Shown: positions 24,370 through 32,485 of the stretch, piece after piece | Layout: the number at the start of each line of letters is the position of its first letter | How positions within the stretch are numbered: position 1 is the first letter of the stretch | DNA from: Laceyella putida | Lineage (GTDB): Bacteria; Bacillota; Bacilli; Thermoactinomycetales; Thermoactinomycetaceae | Direction of reading: 5' to 3' | DNA length: 64,000 bases | NCBI RefSeq assembly: GCF_042665195.1 | Contig: NZ_JBHTBW010000021.1 | Coordinates: 124,001 to 188,000, forward strand | Made by a program: the position numbers and the translations under genes | The notes under the pieces: model-generated | Told to the model about the DNA's origin: nothing | The model's database searches: none | The model's input: the letters and a program-made list of their open reading frames with translations, nothing else

Positions 24370-25201
24370 AAACGTAAAAGGGAAAGTGGCGGTCATTACC
24401 GGTGGAAGCGGAGTTTTGTGCAGTGCCATGGCGAATGAGCTCGGCAGACAAGGAGTGAAGGTGGCGATTCTGAACAGAAATGCGGAAAAAGGAGAAATCG
24501 TGGTGGAAGAAATAAGGCAATCAGGCGGTGAGGCCATTGCCGTCGCCTGCAACGTGCTGGATGCCGAAAGTGTGAGGAGGGCGGAAGAAATCGTCTATGG
24601 CAAGTTCGGTGCCTGTGATATTTTGATCAACGGTGCGGGCGGGAACCATCCTGAAGGAACAACAACGAATGAAACGTTAAAGATCGAGGATCTTGAGAAT
24701 AAAGAAGTGAAAACGTTTTTTGATTTAAGTACAGAAGGATTTGGCTTTGTGTTCAACTTAAACATACTGGGAACACTGATCCCCACCCAAATTTTCACCA
24801 AGAAAATGATCAATAGAAAAGGCGCGGTTGTCATCAATATGTCATCCATGAGCGCGCCTACCCCCATGACAAAGGTTCCAGCGTATAGTGCAGCCAAAGC
24901 AGGAATAGATAATTTCACGCAATGGTTGGCCGTACATCTGGCAGATGTGGGAATTAGAGTCAATGCGATTGCACCGGGATTTTTCCTAACAGAACAAAAC
25001 AGGAGACTTTTGAGGAACGAAGATGGTTCTTTAACGGAAAGGGCGATTAAAATCCTGTCCCAAACCCCGATGCGACGATTCGGTACTCCTGATGACCTTC
25101 TGGGAACGTTGTTGTGGTTGGTTGATGAAAACATGTCAGGCTTTGTAACAGGAATAACGATTCCAGTTGATGGCGGCTTTATGGCCTATGCGGGGGTATA
25201 G
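24353..25201 (+). CDS. uxuB: SDR-family D-mannonate oxidoreductase (fructuronate reductase)
   Basis: This 282-residue short-chain dehydrogenase has the NAD(P) motif TGGSGVLCSAMA, the NGAGG segment and the catalytic triad Ser in NMSSMSA with YSAAKAG (Tyr-x-x-x-Lys). The ending VTGITIPVDGGFMAYAGV is typical of the family. Bacilli use an SDR enzyme (the YjmF type) for the step D-fructuronate to D-mannonate, and the tight overlap with uxuA supports that reaction. GGGAGG lies six bases before the ATG at 24353. The gene symbol follows B. subtilis usage and refers to function, not to homology with E. coli UxuB. Confidence 0.85.
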   Translation: MLVMNENVKGKVAVITGGSGVLCSAMANELGRQGVKVAILNRNAEKGEIVVEEIRQSGGEAIAVACNVLDAESVRRAEEIVYGKFGACDILINGAGGNHPEGTTTNETLKIEDLENKEVKTFFDLSTEGFGFVFNLNILGTLIPTQIFTKKMINRKGAVVINMSSMSAPTPMTKVPAYSAAKAGIDNFTQWLAVHLADVGIRVNAIAPGFFLTEQNRRLLRNEDGSLTERAIKILSQTPMRRFGTPDDLLGTLLWLVDENMSGFVTGITIPVDGGFMAYAGV

Positions 25202-25329
25202 ACCTGCATTTGGTTTCGTTCGATGCATTCGCCAGCATTTTCAAGCAGCTTGACATGGCGGCGATTTCGGGAATCGTATGCCCTTGCGTTTGTATGCTTG
25301 GATGCCTGCTTCCGAGACAGCCCGGATAC

Positions 25330-26050
25330 TCATGAACCGGGTTCTCGAAGATGTTGAAACGAAAACCCTGAAACCGATGACGATTCACAATCGGTTGAGA
25401 TGAATTGATATAATTGCAATCCAAATTTGCGACTACGGGTAGCTATAGAAATCGATCTATTTCTTCCAAAATCAACAATGGGGAGAGCGAAGAGCTGAAG
25501 ATGACCAATATTTTTCGCCATTAATTCAGGAATAATTGTGATTCCCATTCCTGCAGCCACCGCTCCTAGGATGAAATCGCCAAAAGCGACCTCGTTGATG
25601 ATGTTGGGTTTGTGGCCCAGTGATTCCATTTGTTCGATAATATGCTTTCTTGTATCACAAGGGGCTTGATGACGATAAGTGGCTCTTCACAAAGTTTTCG
25701 GCAAGCTTAACTTTTTTTCGGGAACGATAACGATGGTGCAAAGGAAATACCGCATAATAAGACTCTGTGAATAATTTACAACTCCACAATGCCTCTCCCA
25801 CATATAAGGAATCAACAAATACCGCATCAAGTCTTCCTTCCTGCAATGATTGGATTAAGTCTTCCGAAGTGTTTTGAATCATTAGTGTCATGGGTCGGTT
25901 TAAAAATCGAAGCCCCTTCATTTTTGAAGGCAAATAATAAGTTGCCAAACTAGGAAGACTTCCTATAGCAATCGGAGCCGTTCGGCAAAATTGTCTCAAC
26001 TCTTGTCGAATTGTATTCAGTTCCGTGAGAATTGCATGTATCGCATCAAT
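25330..26050 (-). pseudogene. LysR-family regulator, frameshifted and missing its DNA-binding domain
   Basis: Two minus-strand frames together spell the effector-binding domain of a LysR-type regulator. The upstream part runs ELNTIRQELRQFCRTAPIAIGSLPSLATYYLP to the KLAENFVK region. The downstream part runs MESLGHKPNIINEVAFGDFILGAVAAGMGITIIPELMA onward. Between about 25640 and 25700 the reading frame must change twice: EEPLIVIK in a second frame, then PCDTRKHIIEQ in a third. The N-terminal winged helix-turn-helix is gone, replaced by an MFS fragment on the other strand. This is a dead gene. It may once have regulated the uxu genes, which is inference from position only. Confidence 0.8.
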
Positions 26051-26057
26051 CTTGCAT

Positions 26058-26189
26058 AACCCGGCAGACATTAATAATATTACGCCATATCTGTGGGCAT
26101 GGGGAATCGGCGGCTTAATAGGAAGCTTTTCTATTGGCACGCTCATTGATCGAATGGGCCGCCCCGGCTTACAGATTTTTGCTGGCTGA
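26058..26189 (+). pseudogene. Fragment of an MFS transporter gene
   Basis: A plus-strand frame reads NPADINNITPYLWAWGIGGL, followed by an IGS-rich segment and LIDRMGRPGLQIFAG before a stop. The pattern of a glycine-rich helix followed by D-R-x-G-R-P is the loop 2-3 signature of MFS transporters. About 43 codons remain. The left side abuts the LysR remnant, and the right side ends exactly where the IS200/IS605-like element begins. It is a decayed fragment without a start. Confidence 0.55.
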
Positions 26190-26577
26190 AAGCCCACGGT
26201 TTCAATCGTGGGATGAAAGACGGCGTTGCTCGGTAATCCCTTTATGGGATTGTTAAGAGCAACAATCTTCAGTATAATCTAACGCATGAGCGGTGCTCAT
26301 CCCACTGGTAGTGGGTTTTGTTCCTCTGTACGTCATGATATGGGGTTCCAGTGGCGAACCAATCTCTCCCACTGGGTAAAATCATGAGAGTGAGTAAAAC
26401 GGAACGAGAACGCTGGTAATAGGCGTTCCGCCCATGTGGGTACATGCAACATGAGTTGTAGAACTGCATGGGACGGGCTGATGAGACAGCCCTAAACTTG
26501 GGAGTTGCATGAAGCAGAAATGGATTGAGTGCGCTAACTACCCAAGAATCCCACGGCTTCAGCCGTGTGGAGTCTCA
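26187..26577 (+). mobile_element. IS200/IS605-type remnant without tnpA or tnpB, retaining omega-RNA-like region
   Basis: The left end has the hairpin CCCACG-N8-CGTGGG followed by GATGAAAGAC. The right end has CCCACGGCTTCAGCCGTG followed by TGGAGTCTCAA. Such subterminal palindromes without inverted repeats are characteristic of IS200/IS605 elements. The roughly 330 bases between contain several hairpins (GGAACG-AGAACGCTGGTAATAGG-CGTTCC; GACGGGCTGATGAGACAGCCC) resembling the structured 3' part of tnpB loci that yields omega RNA. No TnpA or TnpB frame is present. The element interrupts the MFS fragment. The sequence right of the element (from about 26578) would be in guide position. Confidence 0.65.
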
Positions 26578-27026
26578 AGCCTTCCCAACTTCCGTTTGCC
26601 GCAGGTTGTCTAGCCCTAATAACCTTAATAGGCCAAATATCAATTATCTCAAAAAAAAGCAACAAACAGAATGAAGCGGTAAAAAATGGTGAAATTCAAT
26701 CATGAGCAAAAAAGACCATCTCAATAACAAAGGTGGTCTCTTTTATTGAACCCCACAAAGGTTTACACTTCAATCTGTACGGATTTCCCACGATTGAGTT
26801 CCTAATTTACAGTATCGGACGACCATCTTCAGCCAAATATTCTATAAAATATAATACATTCTTCCCTCCAAAAATCAATTACGCCTTTACCCCTCCAAAT
26901 TACCCTAGTTGGGATTCCGTCAGGTGAAAGGCATATCCATCATCGGATCTCAACGCATTCACCCCAGATTCATTCACGCCCCTTTTTGGGCGTCAAATGA
27001 GCCTCCTTAACATGAACAAAAACAAT
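26578..27026. other. Intergenic region with decayed sequence
   Basis: No intact gene is visible. A terminator-like hairpin at 26713-26744 (AGACCATCT against AGGTGGTCT, then T residues) has no gene in front of it. On the minus strand at about 26800-26935 a frame broken by stops reads IPTRVIWRGKGVIDFWRE, which could be a protein remnant, but I cannot name it with confidence. A small hairpin CGCCCCTTTTTGGGCG lies at about 26976. Confidence 0.4.
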
Positions 27027-27056
27027 CCCCATCTTTCCATTCCTTGAAAGATGGGG
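27018..27056 (-). terminator. Rho-independent terminator of the cotJ operon
   Basis: On the minus strand CCCCATCTTTC and GAAAGATGGGG form a perfect 11-base stem, followed by GATTGTTTTT. It ends cotJABC. Confidence 0.85.
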
Positions 27057-27097
27057 ATAACTAATCCATGCGCTCCTTTATCATTCCATTTCCAACA

Positions 27098-27667
27098 CTA
27101 AAAATACTTCTTTTGCTCGTTGTACTCCTTAATCAACTCCACCGCTTCCCTGAACCGCTGTGCATGAACCACTTCCCGTTCGCGCAAAAAGGCCAAGGCG
27201 TCATTGATATCCGGATCATCGGAGATGTCGATCAGCCATTGGTATGTCGCCCTTGCTTTTTCCTCGGCGGCGATGTCCTCATACAGGTCGGCGATGGGGT
27301 CGCCCTTGGCTTGGATGTAGGTGGCGGTGAAGGGCACTCCCGCCGCATTGTTGTAAAAGAGAGCGGCATCATGATTGGCAAAATGCTCGCCCAATCCCGC
27401 TTCCCTGAGTTGGTCAGGGGTGGCGTCTTTCGTGAGCTTGTAAACCATCGTCGCGATCATCTCCAGATGGGCGAACTCTTCAGTGCCGATGTCGGTGAGA
27501 AGGCCCTTCACCTTGTCGGGCAAGGTATAGCGTTGGTTGAGGTAGCGCAAGGCCGCGGCCAGTTCTCCATCCGCGCCCCCGTATTGTTCGATCAGGTATT
27601 TGGCCAAGGTGGGGTTGCACTGGCTCACCTTGACGGGATACTGCAATTTCTTTTCATAAATCCACAT
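27098..27667 (-). CDS. cotJC: Spore coat protein CotJC (manganese-catalase fold)
   Basis: This 189-residue member of the Mn-catalase family has the metal-binding pattern GELAAALRYLNQRY, EEFAHLEMI and AAEEKARATYQWLI, all with Glu/His residues at ferritin-like helix positions. In B. subtilis CotJC is incorporated in the inner coat together with CotJA. It is the last gene of cotJABC, 12 bases after cotJB, expressed in the mother cell (sigma-E in B. subtilis). The product begins MWIYEKKLQYPVKVSQCNP, the family's conserved N-terminus. Confidence 0.95.
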   Translation of the reverse strand: MWIYEKKLQYPVKVSQCNPTLAKYLIEQYGGADGELAAALRYLNQRYTLPDKVKGLLTDIGTEEFAHLEMIATMVYKLTKDATPDQLREAGLGEHFANHDAALFYNNAAGVPFTATYIQAKGDPIADLYEDIAAEEKARATYQWLIDISDDPDINDALAFLREREVVHAQRFREAVELIKEYNEQKKYF

Positions 27668-27679
27668 CGCTTCACACCT

Positions 27680-27937
27680 CTATATTTCCCAAGGCCAAGG
27701 ACCTTCGTCCCAGCCGCAAGGGTATTGGTTGAGACTGTGACCGAAGTTGGTCAAGGGGCCGTACTGCTGTTCATATGAAGCGGCGATCCTGGCACGTTCT
27801 TGGGCATACCAATTGAATTGCTGCAATGCATTCATGTCACCAGGATGAGTATCCAAAAAAAGATTGAGCTCAATCAAGACGAAATCGACTTCTTGCAACT
27901 GTTTAAGCAATTCGAATCGATGTTTGTGCTCCATCAT
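27680..27937 (-). CDS. cotJB: Spore coat protein CotJB
   Basis: This 85-residue protein contains LLKQLQEVDFVLIELNLFLDTHP and NWYAQERARIAASYEQQYGPL, the conserved CotJB core, ending CGWDEGPWPWEI. CotJB is needed for normal composition of the coat. Its ATG overlaps the cotJA stop (ATGA), showing translational coupling. Confidence 0.93.
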   Translation of the reverse strand: MMEHKHRFELLKQLQEVDFVLIELNLFLDTHPGDMNALQQFNWYAQERARIAASYEQQYGPLTNFGHSLNQYPCGWDEGPWPWEI

Positions 27938-28191
27938 GCATCACCTTTGCGAATCCGGCATTTCTTGCGGTAAGGACTGAAGAGAATGGGCCATAAGGTG
28001 CCGCGCATCAACGCTTTGCTGGGGGGGTACTGTGGCAAGTTGGGAGGTTGGAATCCCAAATATTGATTGGGTGGCACGACATACGTTTTCACACGGCGCG
28101 GTGGACAAGGGTCAAACGGGCTGACATACGGAAACCACACCCGTTCTTGATTGACAAAAGGATTGGGTTGTTGATCATGCGAGGTTTTCAA
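27934..28191 (-). CDS. cotJA: Spore coat protein CotJA
   Basis: The core YVSPFDPCPPRRVKTYVVPPNQYLGFQPPNLPQYPPSKALMRGTLWP matches CotJA, which is required for CotJC assembly into the spore. The start is uncertain: TTG at 28191 has AAAGG nine bases upstream and gives about 85 residues. ATG codons at 28200 and 28233 are in frame but lack a well-placed Shine-Dalgarno. The N-terminus is somewhat longer than in B. subtilis and the C-terminus (KKCRIRKGDA) is basic. Confidence 0.88.
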   Translation of the reverse strand: MKTSHDQQPNPFVNQERVWFPYVSPFDPCPPRRVKTYVVPPNQYLGFQPPNLPQYPPSKALMRGTLWPILFSPYRKKCRIRKGDA

Positions 28192-28552
28192 GTGGATCAT
28201 CCTTTCGCTGTAACTGAATGCGATGGGGGTCATAGTTTCACTTTATGAAGGGGAATATTTTTTTATAACCTGTTTGTTTTCATATTAGCCGTGATCACGC
28301 CGGTGGCAAGGATGGAAATGGGTCGTTGTCGGAAGGAAGAGAAATGACTGGAGCAAGGGTTATGAAAGGATCAATCCAGGAGTCGAAATGGGCATGCGCG
28401 TGACAGCGGATGGGAAGGTATATTCGATCCTGTTCCTGCAACGCCCTTAAATCTAATCCACAAGGCAAAATACGTTGGTCCTTTCAACTGTTACTTGTCG
28501 GTATACCCCCGTTATTCGAGGTAAAAATAAATGTTAAAAGGAGATGATGGCA
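28192..28552. other. Region upstream of cotJ with a possible gene remnant
   Basis: This 361-base stretch separates cotJ (minus) from the DUF2512 gene (plus). Nearest cotJ it must hold the cotJ promoter, which I cannot pin down. On the plus strand at about 28285-28450 an open frame without start or Shine-Dalgarno ends in GYERINPGVEMGMRVTADGK followed by a short hydrophobic tail and TAA. It looks like the end of a secreted or coat protein and may be a remnant. Confidence 0.35.
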
Positions 28553-28921
28553 TTGAGACACCTAACACCTTTGCTCATGAAGTTTTTGATGTTGACCGTG
28601 TTGCTTTATTTGGTATTGGGTTTGTATTTTGATTTGCGGTGGGGGGATATTTTATTTTTAAGCGTCACTTTGACATTGGTTGGTTATGTGACGGATCTTT
28701 TCATTTTGCCGAAAGTGGGAAACTATCTTGCCATCCTCAGCGATCTGGGCATATCCTACGCGATCATCGCCACATACCTTACATACCTGCGTTTTGAAAA
28801 TACAACCATTGCTTTTTATGCAGCGTTGGCGATTGGAATCGGCGAATGGTTTTTTCACAAATATATTAGGAAACGGCTGTTTAATGGGGAGGAAGAAGCG
28901 ATGGATCAAAGCACCCTTTAA
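28553..28921 (+). CDS. YndM-like DUF2512 membrane protein
   Basis: This 122-residue membrane protein has four predicted helices, including LMKFLMLTVLLYLVLGLYF, ILFLSVTLTLVGYVTDLFILP and a C-terminal IAFYAALAIGIGEWFFHKYI. It matches the DUF2512/YndM family common in spore-formers. The start is TTG at 28553: AAAAGGAG lies nine bases upstream, whereas the ATG codons at 28544 and 28547 touch the Shine-Dalgarno. No function is established. A strong terminator lies downstream. Confidence 0.75.
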   Translation: MRHLTPLLMKFLMLTVLLYLVLGLYFDLRWGDILFLSVTLTLVGYVTDLFILPKVGNYLAILSDLGISYAIIATYLTYLRFENTTIAFYAALAIGIGEWFFHKYIRKRLFNGEEEAMDQSTL

Positions 28922-28991
28922 CGCAGAGACGCAAAAAATTCCAAGCTTGATTTAACCGATTCAGGCAATTCACCGTTTGGCATGATCCTTG

Positions 28992-29053
28992 AATACAAGC
29001 CCACCCTTTTCCAACCAAAAGTTGGATGTGTGGTGGGCTTGTATTATTTTTTT
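28992..29053 (+). terminator. Strong Rho-independent terminator
   Basis: AATACAAGCCCACC pairs with GGTGGGCTTGTATT (14 bases), with an inner TCCAAC/GTTGGA stem, followed by seven T residues. It ends the DUF2512 gene. Confidence 0.85.
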
Positions 29054-29109
29054 GGAAAACCTAAGTGATTGCGCATGGCCAACAGAGCTGAAAAATGGCC
29101 ATGAATTAT

Positions 29110-29292
29110 TTAAGTCTCATCGTTGCGTTCCTTTTCCTCCCGATCATTTGGAACTCCCACTTGGCCATAGGATTCCAAGATCATGTCCGTAATCGGTGTG
29201 CTTTGATGAATCTCATACATTTCAAACGTTTCATCTGTCACAAATAGCTTGTTTGGAACGTCATTTTCGTTCTGTTTGCCTTGTTCGCCCAT
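29110..29292 (-). CDS. 60-residue acidic protein of unknown function
   Basis: The ATG at 29292 has AAAGGAGGG about eight bases upstream; the frame extends 75 bases further without a better start. The product is hydrophilic and acidic (MGEQGKQNENDVPNKLFVTD through DREEKERNDET) with a central predicted helix. It is divergent from an SASP gene and may be forespore-expressed, but that is inference. Confidence 0.6.
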   Translation of the reverse strand: MGEQGKQNENDVPNKLFVTDETFEMYEIHQSTPITDMILESYGQVGVPNDREEKERNDET

Positions 29293-29464
29293 GGATCGTT
29301 CCCTCCTTTCGATGGTTGTCCGCTTATGTTCTACGCTCTTGTTCTCTTTTAAAATGGATCCATTCAAGGGGATTTATGCGGTTAATGAAATAACCCGTCT
29401 GCCATTCGCATTCATCCGGTCTTGTGAATTGGAAATTATCATCTATTTTATCCATAATTTCCTA

Positions 29465-29494
29465 GAATGCTTTTGCCCAAAACGACACACTATA
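29465..29494 (+). promoter_or_regulatory. Probable sigma-G promoter of the SASP gene
   Basis: GAATG, an 18-base spacer, and CACTATA fit the forespore sigma-G consensus (GHATR-N18-CATnHTA) in all but one -10 position. It lies about 30 bases ahead of the ribosome binding site of the SASP gene. Confidence 0.65.
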
Positions 29495-29524
29495 AGACCA
29501 ACAAAGGCAAGGAGGTGAAATGAC

Positions 29525-29746
29525 ATGCCACAACAACAAAACACTCGTTCTCGTAACAGAAACCAACTGCTGGTTGAGGGTTCGGCTCAAGCAATCAATC
29601 AAATGAAATATGAGATTGCACAAGAGTTTGGTGTAAACCTGGGTGCAGACACTACTTCCCGCGCTAACGGTTCTGTTGGGGGAGAAATCACCAAACGTCT
29701 GGTATCTCTGGCTCAACAACAAATCAGCGGTACGACTGGCTTCTAA
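29525..29746 (+). CDS. Alpha/beta-type small acid-soluble spore protein
   Basis: This 73-residue protein carries the SASP signature KYEIAQEFGVNLGADTTSRANGSVGGEITKRLV, including the GPR protease cleavage site within EIAQEFGV. These proteins coat spore DNA and protect it from UV and heat, and are degraded on germination to supply amino acids. AAGGAGGTG precedes the ATG, as expected for very high expression. A terminator follows the stop. Confidence 0.96.
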   Translation: MPQQQNTRSRNRNQLLVEGSAQAINQMKYEIAQEFGVNLGADTTSRANGSVGGEITKRLVSLAQQQISGTTGF

Positions 29747-29767
29747 TAATTGAATACCTGGTTCCCT

Positions 29768-29797
29768 GTAGCGACCCAAATGGGTCGCTACTTATTT
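29768..29797 (+). terminator. Rho-independent terminator
   Basis: GTAGCGACCC pairs perfectly with GGGTCGCTAC around a four-base loop, then TTATTTTGT. It ends the SASP gene. Confidence 0.85.
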
Positions 29798-29865
29798 TGT
29801 CTGCAACAGGATTTGTCACTCATTTGAAAGAATACTTCTATATCTCGCCAAGGGAGGGGAAATGG

Positions 29866-31425
29866 ATGACCAAACGGTATAATATCGCACAAGATATCGA
29901 TCGACATGCTGGGACTGGGAAGGTGGCCATTCACTGGCGGAACGAAACAGGGGAAGAGAAACGGATTACATATGCCGACTTGAAAGAAGAGTCTGATTAT
30001 TTGGCGTTGGGGCTGGTTTCCTTGGGGCTCAACAAAGGAGATCGGGTGATGATTTTATTGCCCCGGGTACCTGAAGCTTATGTTGCTTATATGGCATGTT
30101 TAAAAGCGGGGTTGGTTCTCTTGCCGGGGTCAGAGATGCTACGTGCGGGAGATATTGCTTACCGCCTGCGGCATGCGGATGTCAAAGCCGTTATCGCGGA
30201 CGAATCGCTGACGGACCGAGTGGATGAAGCCTTGCTGGAAATCGGGAGCGCGGCGCTCCGAATCGTGCGCGGAAAGACGCATGGGGCTTGGTTATCGATG
30301 GCCGAATGCAGGGCAGGTTCATCCGCCGCCTTGCCGGAAACGACAGAGGACGATCTGGCGTTCATCTCCTATACTTCCGGTACCACGGGGGGACCCAAAG
30401 GGGTGGTTCACCATCACAGTTGGGCGATCGCGCATCAACAAACGGCAACGGAAGCCTGGCTCGACATTCAAAACGGGGACAAGGTGTGGGCCACAGCCGG
30501 ACCGGGTTGGGCCAAATGGGTATGGAGTCCGTTTGTTTCCACGTTGGGAGCCGGTGCGACTGCGTTTGTCTACCATGGTTCTTTTCATCCCGAGACTTAT
30601 CTCCGCTTGTTGCAAGAACAGGAGATCAATGTCCTGTGCTGCACACCGACGGAATATCGTTTGATGGCGAAATGCGAGACATTGTCCCAGTTTCAACTCC
30701 CTTCTTTGCGCAGTGCGGTCAGTGCGGGTGAACCGCTGAATCGGGAAGTGATTGACACGTTTCTGGACGCCTTTCAGGTGCAGGTGCGAGATGGTTATGG
30801 GCAGACCGAGAACACCCTCTTGATTGCCACATTAAAAGGGATGCCGGTGAAACTGGGTTCCATGGGCAAACCGACTCCGGGAAACCGCATCGCCATTGTG
30901 GACGATGAGGGGAAGGAAGTTCCACAAGGGGAAGTGGGGCATATTGGCGTCCACCGTTCTTCCCCCGCTTTGTTCAAAGGATACTACCAAGATCCCGAGC
31001 GCACGCAAGCGGCGTTTTGCGGGGAGTGGTATCTGACGGGAGATCGCGCAAGAGTGGATGAAGATGGCTACTTTTGGTTTGAAGGCCGGGCCGATGATAT
31101 CATCATCAGTTCAGGATACACCATTGGCCCATTCGAAGTGGAGGATGCCTTGGTCAAACACCCCGCTGTGCAAGAGTGTGCGGTGGTGGCCAGCCCAGAC
31201 CCGATCCGCGGAGCGATTGTGAAAGCCTTTGTCGTCTTGAAAGAGAGCCCGCCGAAACCGGAACTCATCCCTGAGTTGCAGGCACATGTGAAGGCGTTGA
31301 CCGCTCCGTATAAGTATCCGCGGGAAATTGAATTTGTCACCGCTTTGCCGAAGACGACAAGCGGGAAGATCAGACGGGTGGAATTGCGGGAATTGGAAAG
31401 AAAACGAAAAGGAACCGCTTCTTGA
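29866..31425 (+). CDS. Acyl-CoA synthetase (ANL superfamily, YtcI/MbcS type)
   Basis: This 519-residue adenylate-forming enzyme activates a carboxylic acid to its CoA thioester via an acyl-AMP. It has the P-loop YTSGTTGGPKGVVHHH, the A5-type DGYGQTEN, A8 TGDRARVDEDGYFWFEGRADDIIISSGY and the catalytic Lys in TTSGKIRR. The length and the N-terminus (MTKRYNIAQDIDRHAGTGKVAIHW) fit the acetate/medium-chain subfamily near B. subtilis YtcI, which also lies beside an SASP gene and acts on short branched acids in relatives. The ATG at 29866 follows AGGGAGGGG. Substrate is inferred. Confidence 0.88.
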   Translation: MTKRYNIAQDIDRHAGTGKVAIHWRNETGEEKRITYADLKEESDYLALGLVSLGLNKGDRVMILLPRVPEAYVAYMACLKAGLVLLPGSEMLRAGDIAYRLRHADVKAVIADESLTDRVDEALLEIGSAALRIVRGKTHGAWLSMAECRAGSSAALPETTEDDLAFISYTSGTTGGPKGVVHHHSWAIAHQQTATEAWLDIQNGDKVWATAGPGWAKWVWSPFVSTLGAGATAFVYHGSFHPETYLRLLQEQEINVLCCTPTEYRLMAKCETLSQFQLPSLRSAVSAGEPLNREVIDTFLDAFQVQVRDGYGQTENTLLIATLKGMPVKLGSMGKPTPGNRIAIVDDEGKEVPQGEVGHIGVHRSSPALFKGYYQDPERTQAAFCGEWYLTGDRARVDEDGYFWFEGRADDIIISSGYTIGPFEVEDALVKHPAVQECAVVASPDPIRGAIVKAFVVLKESPPKPELIPELQAHVKALTAPYKYPREIEFVTALPKTTSGKIRRVELRELERKRKGTAS

Positions 31426-31451
31426 AAACCGATTTTTCTCTTAGATATAAT
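31422..31451 (+). promoter_or_regulatory. Sigma-A-type promoter for the gene at 31489
   Basis: TTGAAA and a perfect TATAAT separated by 18 bases. The -35 box overlaps the stop codon of the acyl-CoA synthetase gene. Confidence 0.65.
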
Positions 31452-31488
31452 AGATGGCGACGCGCACGGTTGATTAAAGGAGCTAATT

Positions 31489-32025
31489 ATGATGAAATCA
31501 TTTACTCATGGGATGTTGTTTAATTTTCAAGAAGCGGCCAGAGAGATGTTTGCCCGCGACATAACCCGCAAAGTGGGTGATTATCTGGCGGAACATCCTC
31601 AAAGTTTGTTTGGGACGATTGACTTGGGCAGTGGGTCGATTTATGTGTATGGTCACCTTCGCCAAGCTTCTTTTGATGAAGAAGCGGATCGTTGCGAGTT
31701 CGCCTATCATTCGATCGAAGGGGACCGGGGAACGGAAACCTTGTCTTATGAAGAATTGCTCATCAGTCACGAAGCGGGCTTTGATATTGTCGAAGACGAA
31801 GGTGCACCATGCTATTATGATGTCTTATATGTCACCTTTATGGATGAGGCGACAGGGAAGGAAACGACTTACTTCATCGCGGATGAACAACGGGTGGCCC
31901 AACCGCTCGCGTATGTTGGGGAATATTGGCAACGGGTGTCCGAGGTGGGGCGCGATGTCGATTTCCAAATGTCCGGGTGCAGCAAGATTGACCCGACCAA
32001 GGGCGCATCCTGTTGCGAAAATTAA
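31489..32025 (+). CDS. Hypothetical cytosolic protein with C-terminal cysteines
   Basis: This 178-residue acidic protein begins MMKSFTHGMLFNFQEAAREMFARDITRKVGDYLAEHPQSLFGTIDLG. AAGGAG lies seven bases upstream of the first ATG. It is rich in beta-type sequence (GSIYVYGHLRQASFDEE, CYYDVLYVTFMDEATGKETTYFIAD) and ends with CSKIDPTKGASCCEN. No membrane segment, no family recognised. It has its own sigma-A promoter and terminator, so it is a monocistronic unit. Confidence 0.6.
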   Translation: MMKSFTHGMLFNFQEAAREMFARDITRKVGDYLAEHPQSLFGTIDLGSGSIYVYGHLRQASFDEEADRCEFAYHSIEGDRGTETLSYEELLISHEAGFDIVEDEGAPCYYDVLYVTFMDEATGKETTYFIADEQRVAQPLAYVGEYWQRVSEVGRDVDFQMSGCSKIDPTKGASCCEN

Positions 32026-32032
32026 ATGACGC

Positions 32033-32065
32033 AAGGCAGAAGCGTACGGGCTTCTGCCTTTTTTT
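32033..32065 (+). terminator. Rho-independent terminator
   Basis: AAGGCAGAAGC pairs with GCTTCTGCCTT (11 bases) followed by a T-run. Confidence 0.88.
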
Positions 32066-32151
32066 GTTGCCCATGGGTGAATATCGTGCAAAGACGCAGG
32101 CGATTTTCATACTACTAAGATAAACGCGAGCGGTTGGTTGGGGGGGAGCAT

Positions 32152-32463
32152 ATGAAACAAGATCCGCAAGCGCTGAAAGGTTTTGCCGATTGGATGAATC
32201 AACTTGCAGGTAAGCCAATCATGGATGAAAAGAAGTTGAAGCAAATCATGTTCAAAGCAATGGAGCGATATCAACAGCAAGGAGTCCCCGGCTTTATTGA
32301 ATATATAAGCCAAATCGTTCGCCCACCCATATCTCAAGAAGCCATGATGGGTTTGATGAAGCAGATCATGTCGCCTGAAGGCATGCAGGAGATATTAAGC
32401 CAGTTGCATTTGTCGGTTCCCACTCAAGTGAACGAGATCCTGACAAAGCAGAAGCGAAGATAA
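32152..32463 (+). CDS. Hypothetical helical protein
   Basis: This 103-residue protein has a GGGGGGGAG Shine-Dalgarno just before the ATG at 32152. Predicted helices cover most of it (ALKGFADWMNQLAGKPIMDEKKLKQIMFKAMERYQQQ, then ISQEAMMGLMKQIMSPEGMQEILSQL); Met and Gln are abundant. It is convergent with the next unknown gene, 22 bases away. No family recognised. Confidence 0.55.
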   Translation: MKQDPQALKGFADWMNQLAGKPIMDEKKLKQIMFKAMERYQQQGVPGFIEYISQIVRPPISQEAMMGLMKQIMSPEGMQEILSQLHLSVPTQVNEILTKQKRR

Positions 32464-32485
32464 AAAGAGACGAGAGAAATTGAAA

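Noticed and set aside
26193..26564. Repeated CCCACGG palindromes considered as a CRISPR-like array
   Set aside because: Only two copies, far apart, differing in sequence; they are the end hairpins of an IS200/IS605-type element.
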